This document shows positions 10,801 to 18,183 of a stretch of DNA of 21,283 bases, one piece after another (position 1 is the first letter of the stretch; every line of letters begins with the position of its first letter). The stretch comes from a virus. The stretch is taken from IMG/VR virus record IMGVR_UViG_3300047478_000207, positions 1 through 21,283 of that record. One strand, 5' to 3'. The notes under the pieces are model-generated. The model was not told where the DNA came from and ran no database searches. It was given only the letters and a program-made list of their open reading frames with translations. The position numbers were made by a program, and so were the translations under genes.

Positions 10801-10998
10801 ACTGGGGTCTAGATTCTGACCACGACATACACCAACAAATTCAGTGCCTGCTCTGTTACAGACCCCTGCCTGAGGTTTTACAAAGAAGTTTCTAATCGTC
10901 TTTGCCCCATTCGCATAAAGGTCAATGTCTACACGAGCATGAAGATGAGGGGATATTTCACCGTTACCAAAGTTTGTTTGAAAGATTGAATTGGTCAT
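7894..10998 (-). CDS. Tail nozzle/tubular protein B-like, with cement-like, Fn3-like and FCCH-like inserts
   Basis: This 1034-residue protein probably forms the tail nozzle below the adaptor. The N-terminus (FGNGEISPHLHARVDIDLY, then NFFVKPQAGVCNRAGTEFV at about 37-55) has the GEISP/RxGT signature of T7 gp12-type nozzle proteins. Residues about 183-281 resemble the phage's own cement protein (see findings). Residues about 388-495 look like a fibronectin type III domain (PTGVTATPSV, ISLSWTANSGAKRYKIYR). Residues about 513-603 resemble the beta-barrel often labelled E1-FCCH-like in phage tail proteins (GDLVYISGIGGMTQFVDGYYT). The nozzle beta-propeller part resumes at about 608 (RRVFAGSSRTPQGVWMT). 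The start overlaps the adaptor stop in TAATG and the stop overlaps the GNAT start. It is longer than T7 gp12 (about 800 residues), which the inserts explain. Confidence 0.88.
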   Translation of the reverse strand: MTNSIFQTNFGNGEISPHLHARVDIDLYANGAKTIRNFFVKPQAGVCNRAGTEFVGVCRGQNLDPSISDVVRLIPFQFNEQDSYALEFGHKYMRVIRNGGYVLETDEDSNVIQRSIVSITTATEAVVTLTTDGTKPVYGSGSHVQFVGAYKRPRFDDGSQDVRSTSVVSEKIIDLGSDYQNIEDELSARCVVGTAFVGASATLTFHVQTSNSRLFTTFETMYSSSALAVGSLTAGAVRINNIVLNDGTRGEIKRYLRLFYEVGGTGGFTAGTVAGTLLVNDTNAVPYDEINNKIFIVSDRVGDTMKLKYFDGAYLDTSEYFEAQANSGRLQRIFTKSMPYKGEDLHLLKFVQDADVMTITHPDYEPRILTRQGHAIWNLARLDFKPPLLAPTGVTATPSVTASADTTYRYKVTCVNKAEQESRPSAIASAVSVAMSAPVASGSPYPNISLSWTANSGAKRYKIYRQQEVTGGSPSTGSMYGYVGHTESNSFTDQNVSPDFTEGPPEIYNPFVPTTASITTISQANPAGVLYTGTPSEWAEGDLVYISGIGGMTQFVDGYYTIRSMYGPPDAPNYGMTFYNEDGETVDSTSWTAHTSNTGTIQKLANNPSCSAYFQQRRVFAGSSRTPQGVWMTKTGDYDNMDIRYPVRDDDSIEFNITAGTSGQINQINHLVSTQSLLALTLSGAFRISGADNGGAISPSSINVKPQSISTGANHISPVVMNTDVLYVQSKGSTVRALAYDFYSDSYKADDISFRSKHLLEASPIREWAYASEPDNILYCVREDGKILMLSYLKEAQTIAWSWGDSVGDSGRDRFRSVCTISENGEDVVYFVVTRYICNERGCKFYKYVERMHSRNLYTDGIPDIKKAYFVDCGRYYQGTPIDRMSGLDHLEGCTVSVLLDGSVHPPVIVRNGTAVFNRYGSFIAVGLPYTCELETLPLDRGNLGISGKMKTINRVTTRMVHTRGLEVGHDDSDMEEMKETEYDNTENPILFTGDREVPISSFMTQQASVKVKQKYPLPAEISGLILEVTLGDA
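10150..10506 (-). other. Cement-protein-like domain inside the nozzle gene
   Basis: Nozzle residues about 165-283 include a segment (183-281) that aligns along its length with cement residues 33-130. The clearest block is YLRLFYEVGGTGGFTAGT (255-272) against YVRLNFTVSTGPFTAGT (107-123). Two more blocks are TAFVGASATLTFHVQT against TAFTASGSATLVIAVQT, and ALAVGSLTAG against SIAVASMTAG, all in the same order. Similarity at DNA level is patchy, so the duplication is old or the homology is distant. Confidence 0.8.
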
Positions 10999-11762
10999 TA
11001 GTAACCTGTGTATGGGTAGAGAGATGAACCATAAGGGTAGAATGATGACATGCTATCAGATTGTCTTGCCATCATCATAGATGGCATGGGGTCAAGAATA
11101 ACTGGCCTTTTATCTTTTTCATGTTCTTGGCCATAAACTTGCATTGCCCTTGCGAGAAGCTGTTTTGATTCGGCTGTTATTCCTTGGAGAAGGTTTTTAT
11201 CTCCATTCAGTGCGATAACAAGCTTAGATGCGAGGGTCTTCGTAAGTGTTTCTGTGAAGTCATAAGGAAAGATATTTGTGTCCTCAACGTCAGCCACATA
11301 CATCAGATTTGCCCCTGCCTTGTGGGTATAGAGAACCCTTTGAAGGTATCCTGATGTTAGGTCTGTGCGTGTTCCTTCTGCAAAATATATGTAGTTATTT
11401 TGACCATCTCTAACGTTCCCCAAATTAACAAAGGGAGTTTCAATCTCCCCCTCTGTCTTTGGTTTAATCCAGATTGGCTTTACACAATCACTTGGATAGG
11501 CATAAACATACGCCCAATCCCCCTCAGGCACAAGTGCCGTTCCATCCAGATTCTCTGGTGTTCCTGCCTTTGCTCCCAAGAGAGAGAGGTCTGCATAGCG
11601 TCTTGTGAACGGCCATGCGAGAGCCATCTGCACTTCCCTGCGGGTCATGTCATAGTGAACCTTGCAAGCCTTAGCTGTACTACTCACCTCATCTAAAGAT
11701 GTGATTGTTGCTCTTGCCCCAACCATAGACAGTGCCGAATTGCAAATTTCCACGACTGACAT
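10998..11762 (-). CDS. Tail adaptor (tubular protein A-like)
   Basis: This 254-residue protein resembles the T7 gp11/P22 gp4-type adaptor that docks under the portal and carries the nozzle. It begins with a helix of the form VVEICNSALSMVGA, then CKVHYDMTRREVQMALAWPFTRR at about 32-54, the usual 'ARxxY...R...L...W.FA.R' pattern of this family. It ends in a long helical segment followed by a Met/Ser/Tyr-rich tail (YPYGSSLYPYTGY). The start is ATG 11762, because AAAAGGAG lies five bases upstream; the in-frame GTG at 11768 falls inside that ribosome site. It is followed directly by the nozzle gene (one-base overlap) and preceded, after 19 bases, by the 120-residue unknown. The adaptor call rests on the N-terminal pattern, length and position. 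Confidence 0.85.
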   Translation of the reverse strand: MSVVEICNSALSMVGARATITSLDEVSSTAKACKVHYDMTRREVQMALAWPFTRRYADLSLLGAKAGTPENLDGTALVPEGDWAYVYAYPSDCVKPIWIKPKTEGEIETPFVNLGNVRDGQNNYIYFAEGTRTDLTSGYLQRVLYTHKAGANLMYVADVEDTNIFPYDFTETLTKTLASKLVIALNGDKNLLQGITAESKQLLARAMQVYGQEHEKDKRPVILDPMPSMMMARQSDSMSSFYPYGSSLYPYTGY

Positions 11763-11781
11763 AACCACTCCTTTTAAGGGT

Positions 11782-12144
11782 TTATTTACTTCTTGCTTTG
11801 GAAGATGCTATCTGAACAGCACGCTCCTGCAACGCCTCCTTACTTGCTCCTAATTCATAAGAACTAAGCTCAGGGTCAATAACCCCCTCAGAAAGAGATT
11901 TGTAGTACTCAGCCATAAACTTTGCTCGAATACGCTCTGGGTTCAGAACAAACTCAGCTTGCTGTGTCAGCTTTCGCTTTGTTTGCAGTTTCTCCATTGC
12001 TCTTTGTGCAGGTTCATCAATAGGTTCCCATGTAATTGAGGGAACATGGTCATCTGAAACCAGAACCTCACGTCCCAATTCTGGGTCAACTCTGATAAGC
12101 TGTGCGTCAATTTCACAAGGTTCGTAAGTTTTGTATAAAGCCAT
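11782..12144 (-). CDS. Unknown 120-residue protein between cement and adaptor genes
   Basis: I do not recognise a family. The N-terminal half has short strands (ALYKTYEPCEIDAQLIRVDP); the second half is charged and probably helical (about residues 48-120, rich in Glu, Lys, Arg and Gln). There is no signal peptide or membrane segment. The ATG has AGGAG five bases upstream, eight bases after the cement stop, so it is well placed for translation in the same transcript. Its position in a BPP-1-like order, after the cement gene and before the adaptor, suggests a head or head-to-tail completion factor, but this is only a guess from context. Confidence 0.75.
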   Translation of the reverse strand: MALYKTYEPCEIDAQLIRVDPELGREVLVSDDHVPSITWEPIDEPAQRAMEKLQTKRKLTQQAEFVLNPERIRAKFMAEYYKSLSEGVIDPELSSYELGASKEALQERAVQIASSKARSK

Positions 12145-12152
12145 AAATACTC

Positions 12153-12599
12153 CTAGATGTATCCTAAGTTAAGTCCACTTGTGTATGCTGTATTAACCGC
12201 AGGTTCAATATCAGTTACATGAGCAAACAACGTTCCTGCTGTAAATGGACCAGTAGAAACAGTGAAGTTCAAACGAACGTACTTCTCAGCACCACGAGGA
12301 AGCTTAATCGCATTCAGCAGTTTTGTTCCTGCTGTCATACTTGCCACAGCAATAGATGGTGATGTGTACAAGGTTGTTGGGCTTGAGAATGATGTGTTAT
12401 CATCTGTTTGAACAGCAATAACCAATGTCGCAGAACCAGACGCTGTGAAGGCTGTCTGCACCATAGCATCAATATAAAGATTACAACCAACGCCCCAATC
12501 TCCACCACCAATGTCTAAAGCGACATGGTTTGTGGAAGCCCGAGTCACTGTCAGTGCGGTATTCGAAGGCTCTAAGACCTGTAAACTGTCAATCAACAT
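12153..12599 (-). CDS. Bbp16-like capsid cement (decoration) protein
   Basis: This 148-residue protein matches the type of small beta-rich protein encoded just after the capsid gene in BPP-1-like phages, where a jellyroll cement protein staples capsomers. The sequence is almost all predicted strands, rich in Thr, Ser, Ala and Val, with few charges (for example SATLVIAVQTDDNTSF at 56-71, YVRLNFTVSTGPFTAGT at 107-123). The AGGAG of its ribosome site overlaps the capsid stop (TAGGAG), giving a nine-base gap and tight coupling. The same fold recurs inside the tail nozzle gene of this phage. Role as cement protein is inferred from family resemblance and position. Confidence 0.8.
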   Translation of the reverse strand: MLIDSLQVLEPSNTALTVTRASTNHVALDIGGGDWGVGCNLYIDAMVQTAFTASGSATLVIAVQTDDNTSFSSPTTLYTSPSIAVASMTAGTKLLNAIKLPRGAEKYVRLNFTVSTGPFTAGTLFAHVTDIEPAVNTAYTSGLNLGYI

Positions 12600-12608
12600 A
12601 ATTCGCTC

Positions 12609-13673
12609 CTATGACACGGTCGATTCGGTGTTTAAAATAGCATCGCAAATAACAATAGGGATACCACGGAAATTTGGATAGTAAGTTCCTGCACCTTCAC
12701 CAAGCGATAAGTATGGTGTCAACGCATTCATCTGACGGTCAAACAGGGATTCACAGCCACGGTTCATATAGATAACTGTACGAACACTTCCTGAATTGGA
12801 CATTTTCAGGCCGTTATTCGCTCCTGCATCACGAGCATTTGTAAAGCGTTGTTGTGGGCGACCAAGTTTCTTGAGGCCTTGGGCAATCAAGTTTGGCAAG
12901 TTCGCAGCACTAGAGTTTGCTTGAGCATTGGACATATCAATATTACAGATACGAACAGCCCCACGATAGTCAGCAACAGTCAGACCAGAATCCCAAGAGA
13001 AGTAAGTGTGGTGAGCATAGTAGGTATTGCTGTCGCCATCGAGAACAGGGAACTCACCTTTGTACTTACTCTGAATCCCAGATGTTGAGTTCTCAGGGAA
13101 GATGCAGGTTAATGAACGAATGCCCCACTGAACAATCCAGATAGACGAGTTATCATTTCCTGAACCACCACCAGAGATAACCTGACCGCCAATATTACCA
13201 GAGAGGGTGTTATAGCGTGCTGTTAATCCTGTGAACGAAGAAGGGTCATCAACAGATGCACCTGCTACGTTTCCATAGAATAATGTCGAACACCATTCAT
13301 TGGACATAGACTCGAAGAATGCATGGCTTTCATCAACCATAGCCGTCTTCATGTCCTTTGTGTAACGCTCCATCCGAGTGTCCACAATAGACTGCCCTTC
13401 AAGCATCCCCATTGTATCCACGATTTTTGTGGTTGAAGACTTGCTATTTGGCGTTCCTTTATAGAGCTGACCCCATCTGACGGTGGGCAATGCTGTCCGA
13501 ATAGTTGTCACATTGCTGTTAGACTGATTGGATTGTTTCCACATCGCATCATCAAGAATACCGTTCCATTGGGACAGCATCTCAACCACACCCTCAGAAA
13601 CGCCACTATCTTTATCTCCGAACCGTTTTGCATAATCATGCAACGTCAGAACTGTTGTTCCAGTAATCGCCAT
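12609..13673 (-). CDS. Major capsid protein (HK97-fold, BPP-1 Bbp17-like)
   Basis: This 354-residue protein is the probable shell protein. It opens with LTLHDYAKRFGD, followed by VSEGVVEMLSQWNGILDDAMW (split around residues 24-45), a beginning I associate with capsid proteins of BPP-1-like and related podoviruses. Other family-like features are MGMLEGQSIVDTRM at about 88-101 and the C-terminal YYPNFRGIPIVICDAIL. No N-terminal protease-processed domain is apparent, fitting a separate scaffold. The ATG has AAGGA six bases upstream, inside the end of the scaffold gene, which stops three bases before. Scaffold upstream and cement downstream support the assignment strongly. Confidence 0.9.
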   Translation of the reverse strand: MAITGTTVLTLHDYAKRFGDKDSGVSEGVVEMLSQWNGILDDAMWKQSNQSNSNVTTIRTALPTVRWGQLYKGTPNSKSSTTKIVDTMGMLEGQSIVDTRMERYTKDMKTAMVDESHAFFESMSNEWCSTLFYGNVAGASVDDPSSFTGLTARYNTLSGNIGGQVISGGGSGNDNSSIWIVQWGIRSLTCIFPENSTSGIQSKYKGEFPVLDGDSNTYYAHHTYFSWDSGLTVADYRGAVRICNIDMSNAQANSSAANLPNLIAQGLKKLGRPQQRFTNARDAGANNGLKMSNSGSVRTVIYMNRGCESLFDRQMNALTPYLSLGEGAGTYYPNFRGIPIVICDAILNTESTVS

Positions 13674-13676
13674 ACA

Positions 13677-14342
13677 TTATCCTTTCTGTTTGGCATCTTT
13701 GTAGGAATCCATTTCCCCAAAGATTTTATTGAAGTACTTCTCTGTCCCAGATGGAGTGTTCTTCACTGTTCCACCTGTTACATACCCTCCTTCGGTCACC
13801 ATTTTGGATGCCCTAGCAAGGAACTTCACAATGACAGGGTTATTCCCTGCACCTGTTTCTCTCATGGCTTTCTTAAATTCTGCTACCTCACTCTCACCTC
13901 CTACAGTTTTCAGCATCTGATTAATGGAAAGCAAGGTTTTATCCTTGTTGTCCCCACCAATCTCTGCGTCATTCTCAATTTGACGCTTCCACTCTGTCTG
14001 CTGTTTAACAACTTGCTCAAATAACTTTTCTTGGTATTTTTCAACGCCGTACGCATACTTCTTAAATAAAGTATCGTAGGTGTCTTGGGACAATCCTGCC
14101 TTTTTAGCCACTTCATTGAACTGAGTGAGTAGCTCTTTATCAAGGTCTTCTTCCTTGTATCCTTCTGGAATCTTGTAAGAAATATTTTCCTTTGCCTCTT
14201 CTGGCTTTCCTTCCTCAACAGGCTTCTCTTCCTGTTTTGATTCGTCGCTTTTGGTGGGTTCCTCCACAGGTGTGTCCAAGAAATCCACATCTTCAAGAAC
14301 GCTCTCTGTTGTTAAAGTTTCATGGGTTACTTCATCTGTCAT
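13677..14342 (-). CDS. Capsid scaffolding protein
   Basis: This 221-residue, very acidic protein has the look of a scaffold: a disordered Glu/Lys/Pro-rich N-terminal third (about residues 20-60), a helical centre with QTEWKRQIENDAEIGG, and a C-terminal segment with ETGAGNNPVIVKFLARASKMV. The last two patterns recur in scaffold proteins next to HK97-type capsid genes. The start is ATG 14342, because AAGGAG lies at the proper distance before it; the frame is open to a GTG at 14357, but the ribosome site would then lie inside the gene. It overlaps the Bbp19-like gene by 11 bases and ends three bases before the capsid start. It should be absent from mature particles. Confidence 0.85.
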   Translation of the reverse strand: MTDEVTHETLTTESVLEDVDFLDTPVEEPTKSDESKQEEKPVEEGKPEEAKENISYKIPEGYKEEDLDKELLTQFNEVAKKAGLSQDTYDTLFKKYAYGVEKYQEKLFEQVVKQQTEWKRQIENDAEIGGDNKDKTLLSINQMLKTVGGESEVAEFKKAMRETGAGNNPVIVKFLARASKMVTEGGYVTGGTVKNTPSGTEKYFNKIFGEMDSYKDAKQKG

Positions 14343-14649
14343 ATTTCTCTCCTTCACGAATCATCATATATGTTTGGTCTGGTGCTATTTCCTTGAGAAG
14401 CTGCAAGAGCCTGTTTCCTGCACTTCGTCTTCCCTCAAGGTACGCACTTGCAGTCGGGGATTGGTCAAATGTCGACTGACCAAAGCACCCCATTTCCCTT
14501 AGGAAGGTGAATAAAAACTCCCTTCCATAAGGATTGCCGAGAAGATGAACAATGCTGTTTCTTGTTTCATCCCTCTGCCCTCTATCGTGGCCAGATGTTC
14601 CAATCCGACCAGATTTCAAGTCAGCAATATTTAAAACATCATCCAACAT
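14332..14649 (-). CDS. Bbp19-like small protein
   Basis: This 105-residue protein sits between portal and scaffold genes, as does the Bbp19-like family in BPP-1-type phages. The match is to a pattern rather than a computed score: an N-terminal RDETRNSIVHLLGNPYGREFL, then CFGQSTFDQSPTASAYLEGRRSAGNRLL (split) and a C-terminal YMMIREGE. The family is conserved in many podoviruses but I know of no firm function. The ATG overlaps the portal stop region by 11 bases and has GGAGG five bases upstream, inside the portal C-terminus. Its end overlaps the scaffold start by 11 bases. Expression coupled to portal and scaffold is therefore likely. Confidence 0.78.
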   Translation of the reverse strand: MLDDVLNIADLKSGRIGTSGHDRGQRDETRNSIVHLLGNPYGREFLFTFLREMGCFGQSTFDQSPTASAYLEGRRSAGNRLLQLLKEIAPDQTYMMIREGEKYDR

Positions 14650-16375
14650 TCATGCCTCCACCCATTCCAAAGACTTGACTTAGGGCTGACTTGCCACCAC
14701 CGACATCGGTTTCGGAAAGCAGTTTCGCACTCTCTGCCCCCATCAGCCCTTGCTCCATCATTTGCTGTTGTTGCATCTGCTGTTGCTGAGCCTGTCTAGC
14801 TTGGTTCGCATCCTTCACGGGTATAAGGACTTGTGGGTCAACACCCGTATCTTCTGCATATTTATCAGCCACGAAATCAATATTAATGCGGTCACGAAGC
14901 TCAGGAAACACAGCGGTAAGGTTTCCAACGAATGCCAAGAACTGCTCAAGGCTTGCTGTACTCGCTGCTTTCTGTGCAATGGATAGGGCAGACACATACT
15001 TAATCTCAAGGCTTCTTCCTTGAAGGCTCTCAGGTGGCTTTGGAAACGCACCAAACCGCTCACCAATAGCGTAGACCCTATCAATACAAGGACTGAGAAG
15101 CTCTCTCTCTAACCGCTCAATAATAGGCGACATCTGGGTAATCTTCTCGCCTTCACGCTTGAGAAGCTCAAACTGACTGCGAGGTTGAACACCTTGAAGT
15201 CTATCAAGCATCATCAGGAGGTCTGTATGGAAACTTCTCTCAATGCGGATTCTCACGTCCTGAATATCCTCCATCAAACCACTGAGGTCTGGCGGAACCT
15301 GATAAATAGGCTTGAATCCAATGTTTGTATTAGGGTTGTTGATGTAAGTCACGCCATTGGGAAGTGTAGATGCAGGCTCACCCCGAAGAGAGCTATCCGC
15401 AATCATGGGAGGATTAACGTGCTTCTCAATCCCCTGTGATTTACGGAGTTGGTCAAACTGTAGATGCTTTAAATCCCCCAAAGCATCATCAGCAGGAGAG
15501 CGACCATACACATCATTGTCATTTCTATGCCATCTCACAACACAGAAGGGCTTTTCCTTGAACCCACCATATCTCAGGAATTGGTCATTTTCTGCCCCAT
15601 CTTCCCAATAGACATTGATATACTCGTGGGCCTTCCTTCCTTTTTCCTTAGGATTAAAGTCCTTGTTTCTTTGAATGACATGATAAACCTTGAACTCTGT
15701 ATCAAGATTTGTTTGGTCATCAAGCATCATCTGTATTTTCTTAGACAGATTGTTGTACCCAAACTCCTCATTCATAGCGTAAGCTGTCATAGAGTATTCA
15801 CGGTAAAAGACCGTCACATCATTCCGATTATCAACCCCTGCCATGAACTCGCCGATAGGAGGTGTATAACATCGAATGCCATCCCTCTCATCCTCAAGAA
15901 TGACAATCGCCCCTGTTCCAAACGCACACAGGTTCTGAAATACAACACCCAACTCTTCATAGAAGTTTGACTGTGACATCATCATCTTCATGATACGTTC
16001 AACGTGCGAGAGATAAACCTTCACCTCTGGGTCATTAACAAACTCTTCTCCTGCCGTGAGTTTAAACCAAGGTTTTGATGGACTCACAAGGTTACTTTGA
16101 AGGCCCGCAACCAGTGTTCTGAGGGCAATGATACCTGTGTTGTCAATAATCAGGTCATTGCTTGTGGGCGGTCTATTGTAAATCATCTCCCTGAGTCTTG
16201 GGAGCTTGTCGGTGGCAACAACCTTTGCAATCTCTTCCCATCTCTTGAGGTGCATTGAACGCCTAGACTTCAAATCATGAAGCCGTCTTCTCAGGTCTGT
16301 TTTGAGTTTACTCGCCTTCTCACCTGAAATGGCCTTATTCTCTGTCACCGTTTCATCGAGGAATGATTGAAGCAT
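14639..16375 (-). CDS. Portal (head-to-tail connecting) protein
   Basis: This 578-residue protein is the probable dodecameric portal through which DNA is packaged and ejected. It resembles the podovirus head-tail connector family: an N-terminal helix, RRSMHLKRWEEIAKVV at about 38-53, then NDLIIDNTGIIALRTLVAGLQ at about 73-93, KPWFKL at about 101-106, and CAFGTGAIVILEDE at about 151-164. The C-terminus has a Gln-rich stretch (about residues 535-549, QQQQMQQQQMM) and a Gly/Met-rich end, typical of the flexible crown or barrel tail. The length fits the family. The ATG starts one base after the previous stop and has only a weak TTGGG-type site, so it may depend on translational coupling with the upstream 80-residue gene. 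Confidence 0.9.
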   Translation of the reverse strand: MLQSFLDETVTENKAISGEKASKLKTDLRRRLHDLKSRRSMHLKRWEEIAKVVATDKLPRLREMIYNRPPTSNDLIIDNTGIIALRTLVAGLQSNLVSPSKPWFKLTAGEEFVNDPEVKVYLSHVERIMKMMMSQSNFYEELGVVFQNLCAFGTGAIVILEDERDGIRCYTPPIGEFMAGVDNRNDVTVFYREYSMTAYAMNEEFGYNNLSKKIQMMLDDQTNLDTEFKVYHVIQRNKDFNPKEKGRKAHEYINVYWEDGAENDQFLRYGGFKEKPFCVVRWHRNDNDVYGRSPADDALGDLKHLQFDQLRKSQGIEKHVNPPMIADSSLRGEPASTLPNGVTYINNPNTNIGFKPIYQVPPDLSGLMEDIQDVRIRIERSFHTDLLMMLDRLQGVQPRSQFELLKREGEKITQMSPIIERLERELLSPCIDRVYAIGERFGAFPKPPESLQGRSLEIKYVSALSIAQKAASTASLEQFLAFVGNLTAVFPELRDRINIDFVADKYAEDTGVDPQVLIPVKDANQARQAQQQQMQQQQMMEQGLMGAESAKLLSETDVGGGKSALSQVFGMGGGMNVG

Positions 16376-16376
16376 A

Positions 16377-16619
16377 TTAACCCAAATATGATGTACCTGT
16401 TAAAGCCTTAAATGCAGACATATTGGCATTTGTTGTCCCTGCCTGCCCTGTCAATCCCATGCCCGTGGTTGATACGTTCTGTGCCGCGCCCATTAATCCC
16501 CTCCGTCTTGCCACATCATTGGTTGCAAGTTGGCCTGCGTTCTCTGGCGACTTGGCGGGTGGAGTTACTTTTGGAGGACTAGCATCTGGAACGGTAACTG
16601 GTTGTTGCATTAAACACAT
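16377..16619 (-). CDS. Small conserved-type phage protein between terminase and portal
   Basis: This 80-residue protein is Pro/Ala/Gly/Thr-rich and probably largely disordered. It contains VARRRGLMGAA at about 36-46 and ends in ALTGTSYLG. Small proteins with an Arg-rich 'RRRG' and a C-terminal 'LLG/YLG' are common at this position in podoviruses, but their role is unknown to me. The first ATG (16619) was chosen because AGGA lies seven bases upstream; the ATG three codons later has no site. It is the first gene after the promoter at 16646-16674 and is directly followed by the portal gene, one base later. A head-assembly role is inferred from position only. Confidence 0.7.
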   Translation of the reverse strand: MCLMQQPVTVPDASPPKVTPPAKSPENAGQLATNDVARRRGLMGAAQNVSTTGMGLTGQAGTTNANMSAFKALTGTSYLG

Positions 16620-16645
16620 AGTTTTTTCCTATCAAAATTTAGTTA

Positions 16646-16674
16646 ACGATAGATTTTATCAATCATACTGTCAA
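16646..16674 (-). promoter_or_regulatory. Sigma70-like promoter for virion gene operon
   Basis: On the minus strand TTGACA (16674-16669) is followed, after exactly 17 bases, by TATCGT (16651-16646). The -35 matches the consensus fully, the -10 in four of six positions. It lies in the only gap (82 bases) between the large terminase and the 80-residue gene, about 27 bases before the latter's start codon. Confidence 0.65.
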
Positions 16675-16682
16675 GTTAATTA

Positions 16683-16698
16683 TATAACGACCGTTATA
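16683..16698. repeat. 16-base palindrome, probable operator
   Basis: TATAACGACCGTTATA has two perfect seven-base arms around a two-base centre, too tight for an RNA hairpin loop but suited to a dimeric DNA-binding protein. It lies four bases after the terminase stop and eight bases upstream of the -35 box on the minus strand. No T-run follows, so it is not a terminator. Confidence 0.6.
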
Positions 16699-16701
16699 GA
16701 A

Positions 16702-18183
16702 TCAAAAAGGAGAGAACTCACTATAGACAACTGACCCTTGTGGGCTTCTATACTGTGACGGCATATCCATTGTTAGAGCAGGGTTGACCCTCTTAACGCC
16801 AAAGCCACTCAATATCATATAGCGTGTTGAATCACATAAATGGTCATTCTTTTTCAATATCTTACCGTCCTCATCCCTCTGATAAACCCTGTACTCCGAC
16901 AGAAAATTCGTGAGGGTGTTGAATATCTTTAGTCTTCCTGTAGAGAGCCTTTGCCAGACCTCATAAATCCCTGTTTCAACACTGTTGTTTGCAGGAATAA
17001 GATTGAGACCAAGGTCAAGATACATTGAGTACAAGTCCCGACCATCTACCTGATTTCGCCCCCTAGACGCAGGGTCAATCGCACCAACAATCCATTCTCC
17101 TCTGGCTTTGATTGATGAGGCATGAATAACAGGTTCAGCGTGTTTCATGTAATGCTCCGAGTAAGCGTAGACAATATCAGATTGTTCATCATAAGCACCC
17201 CAAATTCCACACGTTACCTCCCACCCTACGTCCATTCCGTAGAACCGTGGCCAGTGTTTTGGAATATCGAATGGTTTGACCGTAATGTCATCCTCACTGA
17301 TAGGGTAAATCACACCCGAACCGAGAACAGGTATCCCCTTGGAACGTGCATCTCGTGTGTGAGGAAGGTAGGATTTTAAAAGCTCAGCCTTTGCCTCTTC
17401 GTCAAGATGGGGAACGTCATCCCACGTCACATTAACAACGGTTTTCCCGTCAATAGACCCTTCCGTGATTCGATTGTCAGGCAGGAACATCTGGATAACC
17501 TTTGACAAACCAAGTAGAGGAGTAAACGTGAGCATAATCATCCCCCCTGTTGTTGCTGTCCGAGTGAGTGCCTCCTCATAAACGTCTGCTGGAGGTTCTT
17601 CGTCAAACCATATCAGGTCTTTTGCTGTCCCTTGGAACGATTCTCTTCCCTGCCCGTACGTCTTCATCCCCAAATAAGAGTATCCACCTGTGACGTGCTT
17701 GATAGCGACAATATCCACGAAGTCAGGTATTCCCTGCTTCCATGTGACCTTCCCGATGCAGGACTTTGGTATCATCCCTGTCCCTGTCGTTGTCTTCTCC
17801 CCCTCCTCTCCTTTAGCAGGATTGCCAAGAAGCTCTAACTGAATAATGTCCCGAGTCGCCTCATTGGTTAGACCCGCACACCACGCCTGAATGGGATGCT
17901 CAAATCTCCGTCCTGTCCACCACTTTGGGTACAATCCTGTGAGATGACACGCTACGGCATAACTTCCTGCAAATGTCTTCCCGCTTCGGTTGCCCCCGAG
18001 TATCAAGAGTTGTCTATCTTTGGCATTAAAGAAGTCAGTGTGCTTCCTGTATTTCTCTCTAGCAAATCTTCCTGTGTCTGGGTAAACATGAAATAGCTTG
18101 TTTTCTGCCTTAGCCTTCGCCTGTATCGCTTCAATCTCAGCAATCTGATTAATGAGGGCATTAAGTTCTGCTGAATGGGTCAT
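16702..18183 (-). CDS. terL: Terminase large subunit
   Basis: This 493-residue packaging motor has an ATPase followed by a nuclease domain. Walker A is GGNRSGKT (63-70), Walker B is LIWFDEE (190-196), and the coupling motif region is LTFTPLLG (218-225). The RNase H-like nuclease shows an Asp in FYGMDVGW (318), an Asp in VGAIDPASRG (370) and acidic residues in NDHLCDS (446-452). The start is ATG 18183, because AAGGA lies seven bases upstream; the frame is open further but without a site. The start overlaps the zinc-ribbon gene by 23 bases. The motor cuts and pumps concatemeric DNA together with the small subunit. All key residues are present. Confidence 0.97.
   Translation of the reverse strand: MTHSAELNALINQIAEIEAIQAKAKAENKLFHVYPDTGRFAREKYRKHTDFFNAKDRQLLILGGNRSGKTFAGSYAVACHLTGLYPKWWTGRRFEHPIQAWCAGLTNEATRDIIQLELLGNPAKGEEGEKTTTGTGMIPKSCIGKVTWKQGIPDFVDIVAIKHVTGGYSYLGMKTYGQGRESFQGTAKDLIWFDEEPPADVYEEALTRTATTGGMIMLTFTPLLGLSKVIQMFLPDNRITEGSIDGKTVVNVTWDDVPHLDEEAKAELLKSYLPHTRDARSKGIPVLGSGVIYPISEDDITVKPFDIPKHWPRFYGMDVGWEVTCGIWGAYDEQSDIVYAYSEHYMKHAEPVIHASSIKARGEWIVGAIDPASRGRNQVDGRDLYSMYLDLGLNLIPANNSVETGIYEVWQRLSTGRLKIFNTLTNFLSEYRVYQRDEDGKILKKNDHLCDSTRYMILSGFGVKRVNPALTMDMPSQYRSPQGSVVYSEFSPF

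Noticed and set aside
7894-12599. A diversity-generating retroelement, as known in BPP-1.
   Set aside because: No reverse transcriptase and no template/variable repeat pair is in the window. The similarity between cement and nozzle is old protein-level divergence, not adenine-directed variation.
16716-16726. ACTCACTATAG, identical to the core of a T7 RNA polymerase promoter, on the plus strand.
   Set aside because: It lies inside the end of the large terminase gene and points against it. The upstream part of the T7 promoter is not matched and no phage RNA polymerase gene is in the window. Chance is the simpler explanation.
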